From Cellvibrio sp. (GTDB lineage: Bacteria; Pseudomonadota; Gammaproteobacteria; Pseudomonadales; Cellvibrionaceae), in the NCBI GenBank assembly GCA_003524365.1, contig DQHS01000267.1, positions 814 to 12,497 on the forward strand: DNA of 11,684 bases. The letters are read 5' to 3'. Positions 1-7,800 of the stretch are shown here, in pieces. Below the pieces are notes generated by a model. That model searched no databases. It was not told the origin of the DNA and saw nothing but the letters and a program-made list of their open reading frames with translations. A program made the position numbers and the translations under genes. The first letter of the stretch is position 1, and each line of letters opens with the position of its first letter.

Positions 1-498
1 ACTAGGTCCATTTAAACTAAAAAAATAAGAAATTCGATTAGCGATTACGCTGTTATGCACACCCGTTGCTTCATGGCCTTCGGGTGATTCAGAATGTAAT
101 TCCTGAAGCTCTTTGTAGTCGAAGGTACCAGCGGCTATATAGACCCCAACATTTTTGCCCGCCAATGTACGCGGATCTTTTCCTGCATCCTGAATGCAAT
201 GCCATGCTTGCTCAAGCACCAGCCGCTGCTGCGGGTCCATATGTTCTGCTTCGCGTGGTGATACACCAAAAAAACGCGCGTCGAACTCTTCCGGGTTTCC
301 GGTAAACCCGGCCCAGCGTGAAAAGCCGGAAGCCGTCGTGTCTGAAGTGTCTTGATAATCACGCCAATCCCAACGGGACAAAGGCGCCTCCCTTACCAGG
401 CTTTTACCCGTAACAAGGTTGTTCCAATATTCGTGATGATTGTCGGCACCGGGAAACCGGCATGACATGCCAATGATTGCGATATTTTGAGTGGGCAT
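1..498 (-). CDS. Type I polyketide synthase, N-terminal ketosynthase domain (partial, runs off left edge)
   Basis: The minus strand is open from an ATG at 498 to the window edge (166 codons, no stop). The translation is the N-terminal half of a type I PKS beta-ketoacyl synthase, which catalyses decarboxylative Claisen condensation of acyl chains. Visible motifs are IAIIGMSCRFPGA (residues 6-18), EYWNNL (23-28), RWDWRDY (42-48), FFGVSPREAEHMDPQQR (76-92) and ANRISYFFSLNGPS (153-166). The last motif normally lies just before the active-site DTACSS cysteine, so the catalytic Cys-His-His residues would be beyond the edge. The start is well supported: AAGGAG at 505-510 lies six bases upstream of the ATG, and the KS motif begins at residue 6. 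The enzyme therefore begins with KS and has no loading module in front. A trans-AT-type or mixed NRPS/PKS megasynthase is possible, but domain order cannot be seen. Family assignment is secure; the product is unknown. Confidence 0.93.
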   Translation of the reverse strand, partial: MPTQNIAIIGMSCRFPGADNHHEYWNNLVTGKSLVREAPLSRWDWRDYQDTSDTTASGFSRWAGFTGNPEEFDARFFGVSPREAEHMDPQQRLVLEQAWHCIQDAGKDPRTLAGKNVGVYIAAGTFDYKELQELHSESPEGHEATGVHNSVIANRISYFFSLNGPS

Positions 499-593
499 AA
501 AATACTCCTTGCAGAGTCTGGTTGAGGTGAATACCAAACAGCAAATAAATGGTGGATTTCCGTATCCAAATTTTGAGCAAATAAAAGCCGTAA

Positions 594-616
594 AGCCTCT
601 GAGTTCATCAGAGGCT
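594..616 (-). terminator. Hairpin downstream of the small secreted-protein gene, possible terminator
   Basis: A perfect 9-bp inverted repeat (AGCCTCTGA / TCAGAGGCT) with a 5-base loop lies 36 bases after the stop codon of the gene at 652-1152. On the minus strand it is followed by TTTACGGCTTTT, an imperfect T-rich run. It could end that transcript before the PKS gene. The T-tract is weak, so an attenuator or a simple hairpin is also possible. Confidence 0.45.
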
Positions 617-651
617 CGCTAAACAAGTACCGGGTAGTACCTAAAATTTAG

Positions 652-1152
652 TTAGTGTTTATGTTTCTGCGGAAACATTTGAATTTGCTCGACGCATCCG
701 AAAGATTTTCCTAACGAATTAAGCGTTCCGTTTTCGCATACATATTTTTCACTAATTTGAATGCCGTTTATGGTTCCATTAATTTCGAAACCGTAAGCGC
801 CAGGTTTGGTGGGCATGTAAGGGATATTAAAACGGTTAGGTGTAGCTCTGTCGCGAACGATTTCATCGGCTAATAATGCACGATGAAGGACTTTCGCATC
901 AAAAGCGTCATCCTTTAAGAAAAGAACGTCCACACTCAAGGTTATTTCGGCAACATTGGCCGGTGTTCCGTCCAAATTATTTACAATTAAATCAAATTGG
1001 TTGGGTTCGCCGCTGTACGCAGGTTCAACACGTTGGCCGACGGTGATATTAAATGTCCCACTGACGCCTTCGCGAGGTTCATGCGCGTTTGCATTTATGG
1101 AAAGAAAAGGAATCGATAGTAAAAAAGTAGTGGCTAACAATTTGCGGTTCAT
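652..1152 (-). CDS. Small secreted/periplasmic protein with a predicted mature N-terminal histidine; family uncertain
   Basis: The product is 166 aa. I chose the ATG at 1152 because AAGGA lies about seven bases upstream and a classic Sec signal peptide follows directly: MNRK, a hydrophobic stretch of about 15 residues, then ANA|HEPREG. An in-frame ATG at 1209 would bury the signal peptide behind 19 polar residues. Cleavage after ANA (residue 22 or 23) would leave His-Glu-Pro at the mature N-terminus. The mature domain looks beta-rich and carries VGQRVEPAYSGEPNQFDLIV (about 37-56), which resembles YtkA/FixH- or CopC-like periplasmic Ig-fold proteins. Two cysteines near the C-terminus (in KYVCENG and SFGCVEQ) could form a disulfide, and the tail MFPQKHKH is rich in potential metal ligands. 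A metal (copper) role is inference. The protein is not confidently recognised. It is upstream of and co-oriented with the PKS gene, separated by a hairpin. Confidence 0.8.
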   Translation of the reverse strand: MNRKLLATTFLLSIPFLSINANAHEPREGVSGTFNITVGQRVEPAYSGEPNQFDLIVNNLDGTPANVAEITLSVDVLFLKDDAFDAKVLHRALLADEIVRDRATPNRFNIPYMPTKPGAYGFEINGTINGIQISEKYVCENGTLNSLGKSFGCVEQIQMFPQKHKH

Positions 1153-1878
1153 AACATTTCCTTGGTCATTTTTTAAGTGAGAATTTCCCAGTTGAATGAC
1201 AGAAGACACAAAATCCTGTTAGTTCGGTGCTTCTACCATTAATCAATCATTGTTATTTTTTGCGCCCTTGAGTGCAAAATCCAACACAACAATGTTGCTA
1301 TATCAACAAGGCAGCGGAAGAGTAAGGAAAAAAATGGAAGATGTAAATTGTCAAATGAGTATTTGTTATAACTTAATTCCGTTTAGTTAATCTGCGCCTA
1401 ACAAAAAAATGCTATGAAAATAATTTAAATGCCAGCATGGCGCATAAAATTTTATTTTGTCGCTCAGAACCAGGTTTGCAATTTCATAAACGAAAATTAC
1501 TTCCGCGCACTAAAAAGAGTCGATATCTATTTTTATGATGTACATATCACATTATATCTTGTACTAGCGCAACCATTTTTTTGCGCCTATTTGGTTCAAA
1601 ATTCAGCTAAAGAACATAACTGTATTTTGATGTGTATTTTTTATTCAAAGCGTAATATTTTCAAGGTATGTTGTACATTCACACGCAAAATCTGCCTACT
1701 TTTGGTTGGCAGATTTTATGACAGACAGTGGTTAATTGTTCAATCATCGAACAGATTACTTTAACCAGTGCAGGATTATGTAATTTTTTGTGTTGCCACA
1801 CTAAGTAATAAACCGAAGCTGGCGACGGACACGTAAAAGTAAGATGAAATGAAAATAAAACGTAATTTGAGTGGTGTA
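1153..1878. other. AT-rich intergenic region with no supported gene
   Basis: About 725 bases without a convincing coding region. An open frame at 1429-1764 (plus) has a composition typical of chance translation of AT-rich DNA and no ribosome-binding site or recognisable motif. The stretch must hold the promoter for the leftward secreted-protein gene, but no strong -35/-10 pair stands out. The only clear structure is the hairpin at 1687-1717. Confidence 0.6.
1687..1717. terminator. AAAA-stem-TTTT hairpin, possible bidirectional terminator
   Basis: A perfect 10-bp inverted repeat (AAAATCTGCC / GGCAGATTTT) surrounds an 11-base loop. A-runs on one arm and T-runs on the other are the usual shape of a bidirectional intrinsic terminator. 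No gene clearly ends next to it, so it may be a leftover of a lost gene. Confidence 0.4.
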
Positions 1879-2210
1879 ATGCGTTTGAGCGTAGAGGTTT
1901 TTTTAACGGTAGAAAAGAGTAGGATTTAATCGTCTGGAGCTAGCTGAGGCGGAAGGTTATTCACATTTGAAGTTCCAGGACTTCCAAGCCCCTTACTCTG
2001 AAACGGGCCAAAATGCATTATTTACCAGCCTGAATGGAAAACTGTGGGGTTCAGTTCACATACCTAATGTACGTGCAACGTCCCTATCCGTACAGTCAAA
2101 CACACGAATAATGGGGAAAAAACGCTGCAAATGGGATCGAGCCTGTGCATTACAAAGACGGCATTTTTTATATCAATAGCCCTACTTGGACAGAACAGAT
2201 CGTTGAATAA
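1879..2210 (+). pseudogene. Frame-disrupted remnant of a small unidentified gene
   Basis: Three successive plus-strand frames carry protein-like sequence that joins into one product of about 110 residues if two single-base insertions are removed. Segment one starts at ATG 1879 (MRLSVEVFLTVEKS). Segment two is open from 1922 and contains LELAEAEGYSHLKFQDFQ, YSETGQNALF and LNGKLWGSVHIPNV. Segment three follows a GGGGAAAAAA run at 2113-2122 and reads NGIEPVHYKDGIFYINSPTW before TAA at 2208-2210. Both breaks are +1 shifts, and the second lies in a homopolymer. I do not recognise the family. Alternatives are sequencing error at the homopolymer, two unrelated short genes, or chance. The remnant ends 41 bases before the permease start. 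Confidence 0.45.
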
Positions 2211-2212
2211 AA

Positions 2213-2239
2213 GGTGATATTCTTTAATTTTTTATCACC
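2213..2239. promoter_or_regulatory. Inverted repeat upstream of the TSUP permease gene
   Basis: GGTGATA and TATCACC form a perfect 7-bp inverted repeat with a 13-base AT-rich spacer, ending 12 bases before the permease ATG. It is not followed by a T-tract, which argues against a terminator. It could be an operator for a dimeric repressor, or a hairpin in the 5' leader that affects translation. There is no direct evidence for either. Confidence 0.35.
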
Positions 2240-2251
2240 GGATCTAAAACA

Positions 2252-3022
2252 ATGAACGACCTAACCCTCACACAACTCGTATTGGTTCTACTGATTTTTG
2301 TGTGGAGCGGATTTGTTCGCACTGGTTTAGGGTTTGGTGGCGCGATGATGGCGTTGCCGTTGTTGCTGCTGGTAGATAATCGGCCGTTGGTGTATTTACC
2401 AATCATTGCGGTGCATCTGCTGATTTTTTCTACGCTCACGGTGTGGCAAAACAATCGTGCGCGCGCCACGACAGAAGAAAAGAAACCATCGACCGTAGAT
2501 TGGGTTTATCTGAAAAAATCCCTGAAAATTATGATTATTCCGAAACTCATTGGTGTGGCCGGTTTGTTAACGATTCCGGCTAACATTATGAGTGCAATTA
2601 TTTTTGTGATTATCTCGGTCTATTCGATCACTTATATTTTGAATAAACCATTTAAAAGTTCGCATCCGGTGAGCGATGGTATTTTTTTATCGCTCGGTGC
2701 TTACATTAGCGGTACTTCATTGATTGGTGCACCGTTGATCATGACGGTGTATATGGTGCATGTTGCGCGCGAAAAATTACGCGATACCTTGTTTGTACTC
2801 TGGTTTATTTTGGTAAGTATTAAAATGGTGGCGTTTGTAATTGCAGGAGTGGATTTGCAATTGCAGGCGCATCTTTGGTTACTACCTGCTACCGCAGTTG
2901 GTCACTATTTTGGTTTGAAATTTCACGAGCGTTTGGTCGCTGCCGACCCGGTGGTGTTTTACCGGGTGATTGGTAGCGCGTTGTTGTTAATCAGTGTTTT
3001 TGGGTTAGTGTCGATTTATTAG
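2252..3022 (+). CDS. TSUP (TauE/SafE) family membrane permease
   Basis: The 256-aa product is almost entirely hydrophobic with roughly seven to eight membrane segments. It shows the two internal half-repeats of the TSUP family. The first carries GLGFGGAMMALPLL (residues 25-38) and the second carries GAYISGTSLIGAPLIM (149-164); these glycine/proline motifs are the family hallmark. A short polar loop (about 68-90, NNRARATTEEKK) separates the halves. Length matches the usual 240-270 residues. Family members move sulfite, sulfoacetate, taurine-derived or other organic anions across the inner membrane; the substrate here cannot be told. The ATG at 2252 has only a weak Shine-Dalgarno (GGATC about 8 bases upstream). 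The gene is monocistronic, convergent with the eCIS operon (27-base gap), and has no visible functional link to it. Confidence 0.88.
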   Translation: MNDLTLTQLVLVLLIFVWSGFVRTGLGFGGAMMALPLLLLVDNRPLVYLPIIAVHLLIFSTLTVWQNNRARATTEEKKPSTVDWVYLKKSLKIMIIPKLIGVAGLLTIPANIMSAIIFVIISVYSITYILNKPFKSSHPVSDGIFLSLGAYISGTSLIGAPLIMTVYMVHVAREKLRDTLFVLWFILVSIKMVAFVIAGVDLQLQAHLWLLPATAVGHYFGLKFHERLVAADPVVFYRVIGSALLLISVFGLVSIY

Positions 3023-3042
3023 TAATGGGTTACCCAGATGCC

Positions 3043-3076
3043 AAGGTAATTATACAAGATCAATTCGTATTACCTT
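3043..3076 (+). terminator. Inverted repeat between convergent genes, weak terminator candidate
   Basis: AAGGTAAT (3043-3050) and ATTACCTT (3069-3076) are perfect 8-bp arms with an 18-base loop, followed on the plus strand by TCCTGTTTTT. It overlaps the last codons of the DUF4157 gene and would act on the permease transcript. The long loop and interrupted T-run make it a weak call. Confidence 0.25.
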
Positions 3077-4741
3077 TCCTGTTTTTAAACGCCCTTGTTT
3101 TACTTTTTCTAGTAAAGTCTCTCTTTGTTGATCTTCAGATATATTATATTGTCCATTAAACCAATCTTTCCATGTGCACCATAAATTTTGAAATGTAATT
3201 GAAGCGGTTTTACCTCTATGCACACCGATAGTAAATCGGGTGTCATTCTTTATTGTGCTGATATTATTTAAAACCCATTGGAATCTGGCACCTTCGCCTG
3301 CTAATTTGGTCGTAGCGTCGAAACCTTCTATGCCCTTTTCCGAATCCTCTAATAAAGTACCATCACCTGTTATTGGATCGTGTATATTTGAATATCTTGT
3401 AGCATCTCCTTCTTCTACACCATCCAGTTTTGCTTGTTGATTTCTTTTTTGTCCCATAGCACCAGCAAAATTTCGTCCATAATTACCTGGTGATTTGACA
3501 ACACCTTCTTCAATACCATTGACATATCCATCAAATCCATGTGTCTGTTGATACATAAGACAGAGGTATTTTTCCCCATAATTTTGCACGTGCCCGTGAG
3601 TAAAGGGATCTACAGTTGTAACATCTGGTTTATCCATATTTTCTGCTGATCTTGTAAAGCCGCCGGATTTTGAAACGACACCATTGACACTTTTAGCAAT
3701 ACTTCCAGCTTTACTAGCAATTGCGGAAAGAGCTTGAGCTTTATCTTCCACCGGTTCAGCAATGCTGTTTGAACTATACAAAGTTGCATTTGTTTTCGTT
3801 AGGTTATTGTCTATGACCGAAAAAGTATGACCAGTATCAACCAAGCGTAACGCATCGAGTGAGGTTGCTTCTTCAATCTGCCTTAATTGTATAGAGCCAT
3901 CTCTATTTTCAGGCTCCCTCTTTTTCTTTTGTAAAGATGATATTTGTCCAAGAGCTTTTGCCCCCATCACATCCGCTTCATTTTCCAGCCCCGCATCATC
4001 ATTCACTGGTACACCGGCTTTCATTTGCATGGTTGGTTGCACGCGTCCCTGTTTTTGCTGCACCACATGCCAAGCTTCGTGCGGTAAATGTTGCTCTTGA
4101 CCAGGCGCTACGTGAATGTCAGTTCCCTGTGCATAGGCATGTGCATTTAATTGTGCTGGTTTATCGGAGTTGTAATGAACTTTTACATCATCCATAGAAT
4201 AACCAGATAGATTTTCAATACCGGATTTTAAATTGTCAGGCATGCCAGTGTGATTGGCTTTTTTCTCTTCAGCGCCGGCGCGTTGAAGAGTTTCAAACTT
4301 TCCCTGAATGGGTTCCTCCTCTTCAATTAATTGTGCAGTTTCAAATTTTCCCTGCAGTAATTCCTCTTCTTCAGCACGCTGTGCGGTTTCAAATTTTCCC
4401 TGCAGCAGTTCCTCTTCTTCAGCACGCTGTGCGGTTTCAAATTTTCCCTGCAGTAGTTCCTCTTCTTCAGCACGCTGTGCGGTTTCAAATTTTCCTTGCA
4501 GTAATTCCTCTTCCTCTGCGCGTTGTGCGGTCTCGAATTTCCCTTGCAGTGGTTCTTCCTCTTCAACGCCGGCGCGCTGTGCAGTGACAAATTTAGCTTG
4601 CGTTGTATTCATTAATTGCTGTTGTTGTAGTTGCACGCCGGTGGAAGCGCGTTGGTCAGTAAAGGCGGGTGCGGTTTGTTTTGCGGCCCCCTCTTCCGCT
4701 GACTGGGTTTTGTGTGCGGTTTGTTTACTGGTGTAAGCCAT
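3050..4741 (-). CDS. eCIS core domain (DUF4157) protein with acidic repeats and an unknown C-terminal domain, candidate cargo/toxin
   Basis: The 563-aa product has three parts. Residues 1-48 are polar and Gln-rich with no signal peptide. Residues 49-162 are seven units of about 16 residues with consensus GKFETAQRAEEEELLQ, four of them identical. Residues about 165-235 are the eCIS core domain (DUF4157), with SGYSMDDVKVHYNSDKPAQL, AHAYAQGTDIHVAPG and a complete HExxH motif, HEAWH (221-225), as in zinc metallopeptidases. A Gln/Lys linker (about 234-290) leads to a C-terminal region (about 291-563) that I do not recognise; it contains DPFTHGHVQNYGEKY (378-392) and WCTWKDWFNGQY (521-532). DUF4157 proteins are linked to eCIS loci and often carry effector domains, so this is probably cargo; that is inference. 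The ATG at 4741 has GGGAG eight bases upstream. It is the last operon gene, 71 bases after its neighbour. No immunity-type gene follows. Confidence 0.9.
   Translation of the reverse strand: MAYTSKQTAHKTQSAEEGAAKQTAPAFTDQRASTGVQLQQQQLMNTTQAKFVTAQRAGVEEEEPLQGKFETAQRAEEEELLQGKFETAQRAEEEELLQGKFETAQRAEEEELLQGKFETAQRAEEEELLQGKFETAQLIEEEEPIQGKFETLQRAGAEEKKANHTGMPDNLKSGIENLSGYSMDDVKVHYNSDKPAQLNAHAYAQGTDIHVAPGQEQHLPHEAWHVVQQKQGRVQPTMQMKAGVPVNDDAGLENEADVMGAKALGQISSLQKKKREPENRDGSIQLRQIEEATSLDALRLVDTGHTFSVIDNNLTKTNATLYSSNSIAEPVEDKAQALSAIASKAGSIAKSVNGVVSKSGGFTRSAENMDKPDVTTVDPFTHGHVQNYGEKYLCLMYQQTHGFDGYVNGIEEGVVKSPGNYGRNFAGAMGQKRNQQAKLDGVEEGDATRYSNIHDPITGDGTLLEDSEKGIEGFDATTKLAGEGARFQWVLNNISTIKNDTRFTIGVHRGKTASITFQNLWCTWKDWFNGQYNISEDQQRETLLEKVKQGRLKTGKVIRIDLV
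4256..4597 (-). repeat. 48-bp tandem repeat array encoding the acidic GKFETAQRAEEEELLQ units
   Basis: Seven in-frame units (one 18-residue, six 16-residue) sit in the N-terminal part of the DUF4157 protein. Units 2-5 are identical at protein level and nearly identical as DNA; units 1, 6 and 7 have diverged (for example AQLIEEEEPI). The period is a multiple of three, so copy number can change by slippage or recombination without breaking the frame. Confidence 0.93.
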
Positions 4742-4812
4742 GATTTTGCTCCCGGGTTATTCCTTGCATCTGGTTAGTGTGAGTAAAGTTAAAAACACCT
4801 GTAGCCTAAAGA

Positions 4813-7800
4813 TTATTTGTCTGCATCCTGAGGGGTTTCGCTTTCGTCCATATCACTGTCATCGACTTCATTTTCATCTAATTCATCTCCATCCGTTTCT
4901 GCCGCTTGTTGCCGGGTTGGTATTGCGGCGGGTTTTTGATGGTGCAATAAATTGCGGTTAGGTTTTTGCTCTTTGAGCGCTTTGATTGCATCCAGCCCTG
5001 ACCAGAGCGCGAGGCCAATTACGACCAAACCAAACAGACTGGATAAATTTATAATTTTAAATAACGGATCAGCCACAATTAAATACACCCAGAGCACTAT
5101 AGGTGGCAAGAGCAATGTGACTACCGCAAGGGGATGCGATAGCCAGCGGATATAAACGGGCAATTTTTTACAGCGATGTGGATACACATAGAAAAGAATG
5201 ACTAAATAGGCAAGTGCCAATAACAGCCAGATATTCATTATTGCGATGAGTAACCAACGATAGCCACACAGGGTTTCATTCCACAGCGATTCGTTATAGC
5301 CCGGTGAGAAATGTTTGCCGATGTAATTGTTAAATACCGAGTAATCTTTTCCGTCGCTGCTGTTGGTATATTCGATCATTGGCCAGAAGCCACCCCCGCC
5401 AAAACTCTCGTGAATATAGGCAAGGCGTTTTTGTCGCTCGTCAATTTGATGCCGTGTTGAATGGCCATCAGCTTTGATATCCATTTCTGAATAATCGGTA
5501 AACATCAGTGGTGTAATAATAGTGCGGTCGGTGCTAGTGGTCACCGCATAAATTTCGTCGAGCGCGCTGTAATAGGGATCTTCCATTAGCAAGATCACCA
5601 AGGTTTTGACGGATTCCTGAATTTCCGGTATTGATTTATTGTCGTCGGCATATTTGCTAACTTGGGTTAGGAAATCGATATGACCGGTACTAAATACTGA
5701 ACCCGTGCGCAGGAATTCAGATTGGGTTGTCATGATATTAACGTAAGTGTGATTTTTGATTCCGTTCCAGCGATCGCGCATTTCATCCGCTTTGGCTAAC
5801 TCTTTTTTCAACTCTTTGAAAAAGGCATCAAACCTGTCTTTGGCAAAAGCCTCCTTCGGAAAGTTTTTAAAATAGAAAGTAACACCATCACCATTGGTAG
5901 GTTGTGCGGCAAGGCCGAGTGTCATGAGTGGGCGCAGGCGTGACCCTGCATCGGTGAGGGGTGTGCCCAGCAATTGTACGAGCTGGTTTTTTAAATTATC
6001 AAAAAATATTTTTAAACCAGCGTCAGTGTGCAAATCCGGTATGGCTGAAAATTCTTTTTCAATTAACCAATCTACTTTACTACCGTAGCGGCGCGCTTCG
6101 CGGATAAATGCTTTGGCTTGGTCGCTATTATCATCGAGCAGGGTTTTACTACCGGGGCGGCTATTGATTTGCATCAGCTTGCCGTTATCACCTGCACTTA
6201 AACCAAAATAGGCCACGCGGTTGAATGTGCTGAAATCAAATGCCTGGGCAGCATCGCCTGTTTTCCAATAAGGGTAAATACCATAAGCAGTGGTTTGTAT
6301 TTCTTTGGGTACACAGCCGCAGTCTTTGCCTCCACCATCCCATAATAGGGATTTACCGGTATAGGCGGGCATGGGTTCGCTGTAAAGCGGTGCAATCACC
6401 GGTTGCAATTGGCTGCGGTAATAATTGCCCAATTTATGGATGTGGTCTTCATTGCAATACTTGATAGTGTCTGATGCTTCGCTAGCGATATGTTGGTTAA
6501 CTTCATTAAAGAGAGCCGCTGTTTCAGACGGCTCCAGATTGCCTAATTGGCTATCGAGTGTATTGGATTTATCGAGCTTACAAATACCTGCAGCTTTGAG
6601 TATTTTATTTTTGATCGCGAGGTCCAATAATTCGGCGCTGGGGTATTCAATATCTTTGAGCGTTTCCAATAATTTGATTACGACAGCCGCTACGGGTGCT
6701 CTGGTGCTGAGCAGCGCCTGCGCTGCGGTTTCATCCAAACGGTAATACTCTTGCTGACTCGCCAATTGGATTTGCAATAACAACTTATCGACATTAGGTA
6801 CCGGTGCAGGTGCTGCATCTGCCGCACTGGAGGCACTGGCGGATGTGGCTGTGTCACTGGATGTTGCGTCTGTTGAAGCAACAGCGGGTGATGCTGTTTT
6901 GATCGCTGCTGTGATTGCTTTGGTGAATTCTTTCTGATCCGTAAATGTTTTATCGCGCAGTGTTGCGAGATTTTCAAAGAGCGCATCACTAATGCCCTGC
7001 TGGCTTAAATCATTTAGGACTTTATCGGTAATCACATAGTCTTTGTGAGCGAGAATATGGGCGCTGAGTTTATCGCTGATTTTTTTGCTTTCGTCGGCAG
7101 GTAATTTGCCAAGTTGTGCGTTGAGTTCTGCAATGGCCGATAATTTATCGGGAAATACTTTTCCTGCAATGGCTGTTATCGCAGTATCGGCGGCGGAGAC
7201 TTTTGCGACTGCACCCGCCATAGCTTCAAAATCATCGGCGCGCAGTACATAAAGTTGATAGGGTTCAATAACTGCCACAGGTTCTGGTTCAGTCACAGCT
7301 TGTGGTTCGGGTTGTAAGTAACAGCGCACCAGTGCTTGCAAATCTTTATCGCTTCCTTGCGCGAGTGTTTGTTGTGTATCCAATTCACACGCGGTGATAT
7401 GCGTGACTGCCCATTGTGCAAAAGGGGTGCTGATCAGAGTGTTCGCATCGTCACGGTATTGTTCTGAAAAGGTTGCGATTCCGCGCGCGCGCGGCGGCAA
7501 AGCAGCGACAACATTGGCCGTGGTATCCAATGCAAAACTTTTACAAAAACGCTGCATCCATGACCAGGTAATCGGGCCGAGTATGCCGTCATTAAGCGGT
7601 TTTCCTTTGCGGCTGGCATCGGCTTGCCAATCACTTTCCTGATGATAAAGCTGGTACATATCCGCCTGTACCTGTGCGATCACCGGTTTGGGATAGTGTT
7701 TATATTCCAGATCATAACCGAGGCATTTGTCTTTATTCAGTGTTGCGCCTTCAGGCAATGCCGACGATGTCTGCGCCGCTAAAGCCAAGGGGAATAACAA

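Noticed and set aside
393..626. 77-codon minus-strand frame overlapping the PKS start
   Set aside because: It overlaps the ketosynthase N-terminus in a different frame; the KS reading has a proper ribosome-binding site and family motifs.
1429..1764. 111-codon plus-strand open frame in the AT-rich intergenic region
   Set aside because: Composition is that of chance translation (many Phe, Tyr, Cys, Ile), there is no ribosome-binding site or known motif, and a hairpin lies inside it.
2113..2122. Programmed frameshift at GGGGAAAAAA
   Set aside because: A second frame break upstream near 1921 and the lack of a good start make decay or sequencing error more likely than recoding.
4256..4597. Regular repeats considered as a CRISPR array
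   Set aside because: The units are directly adjacent with no unique spacers, and they encode an in-frame protein repeat.
4308..4736. 142-codon plus-strand open frame opposite the DUF4157 repeats
   Set aside because: It is the antisense shadow of the 48-bp array, giving Ser/Cys-rich repetitive sequence with no protein character.
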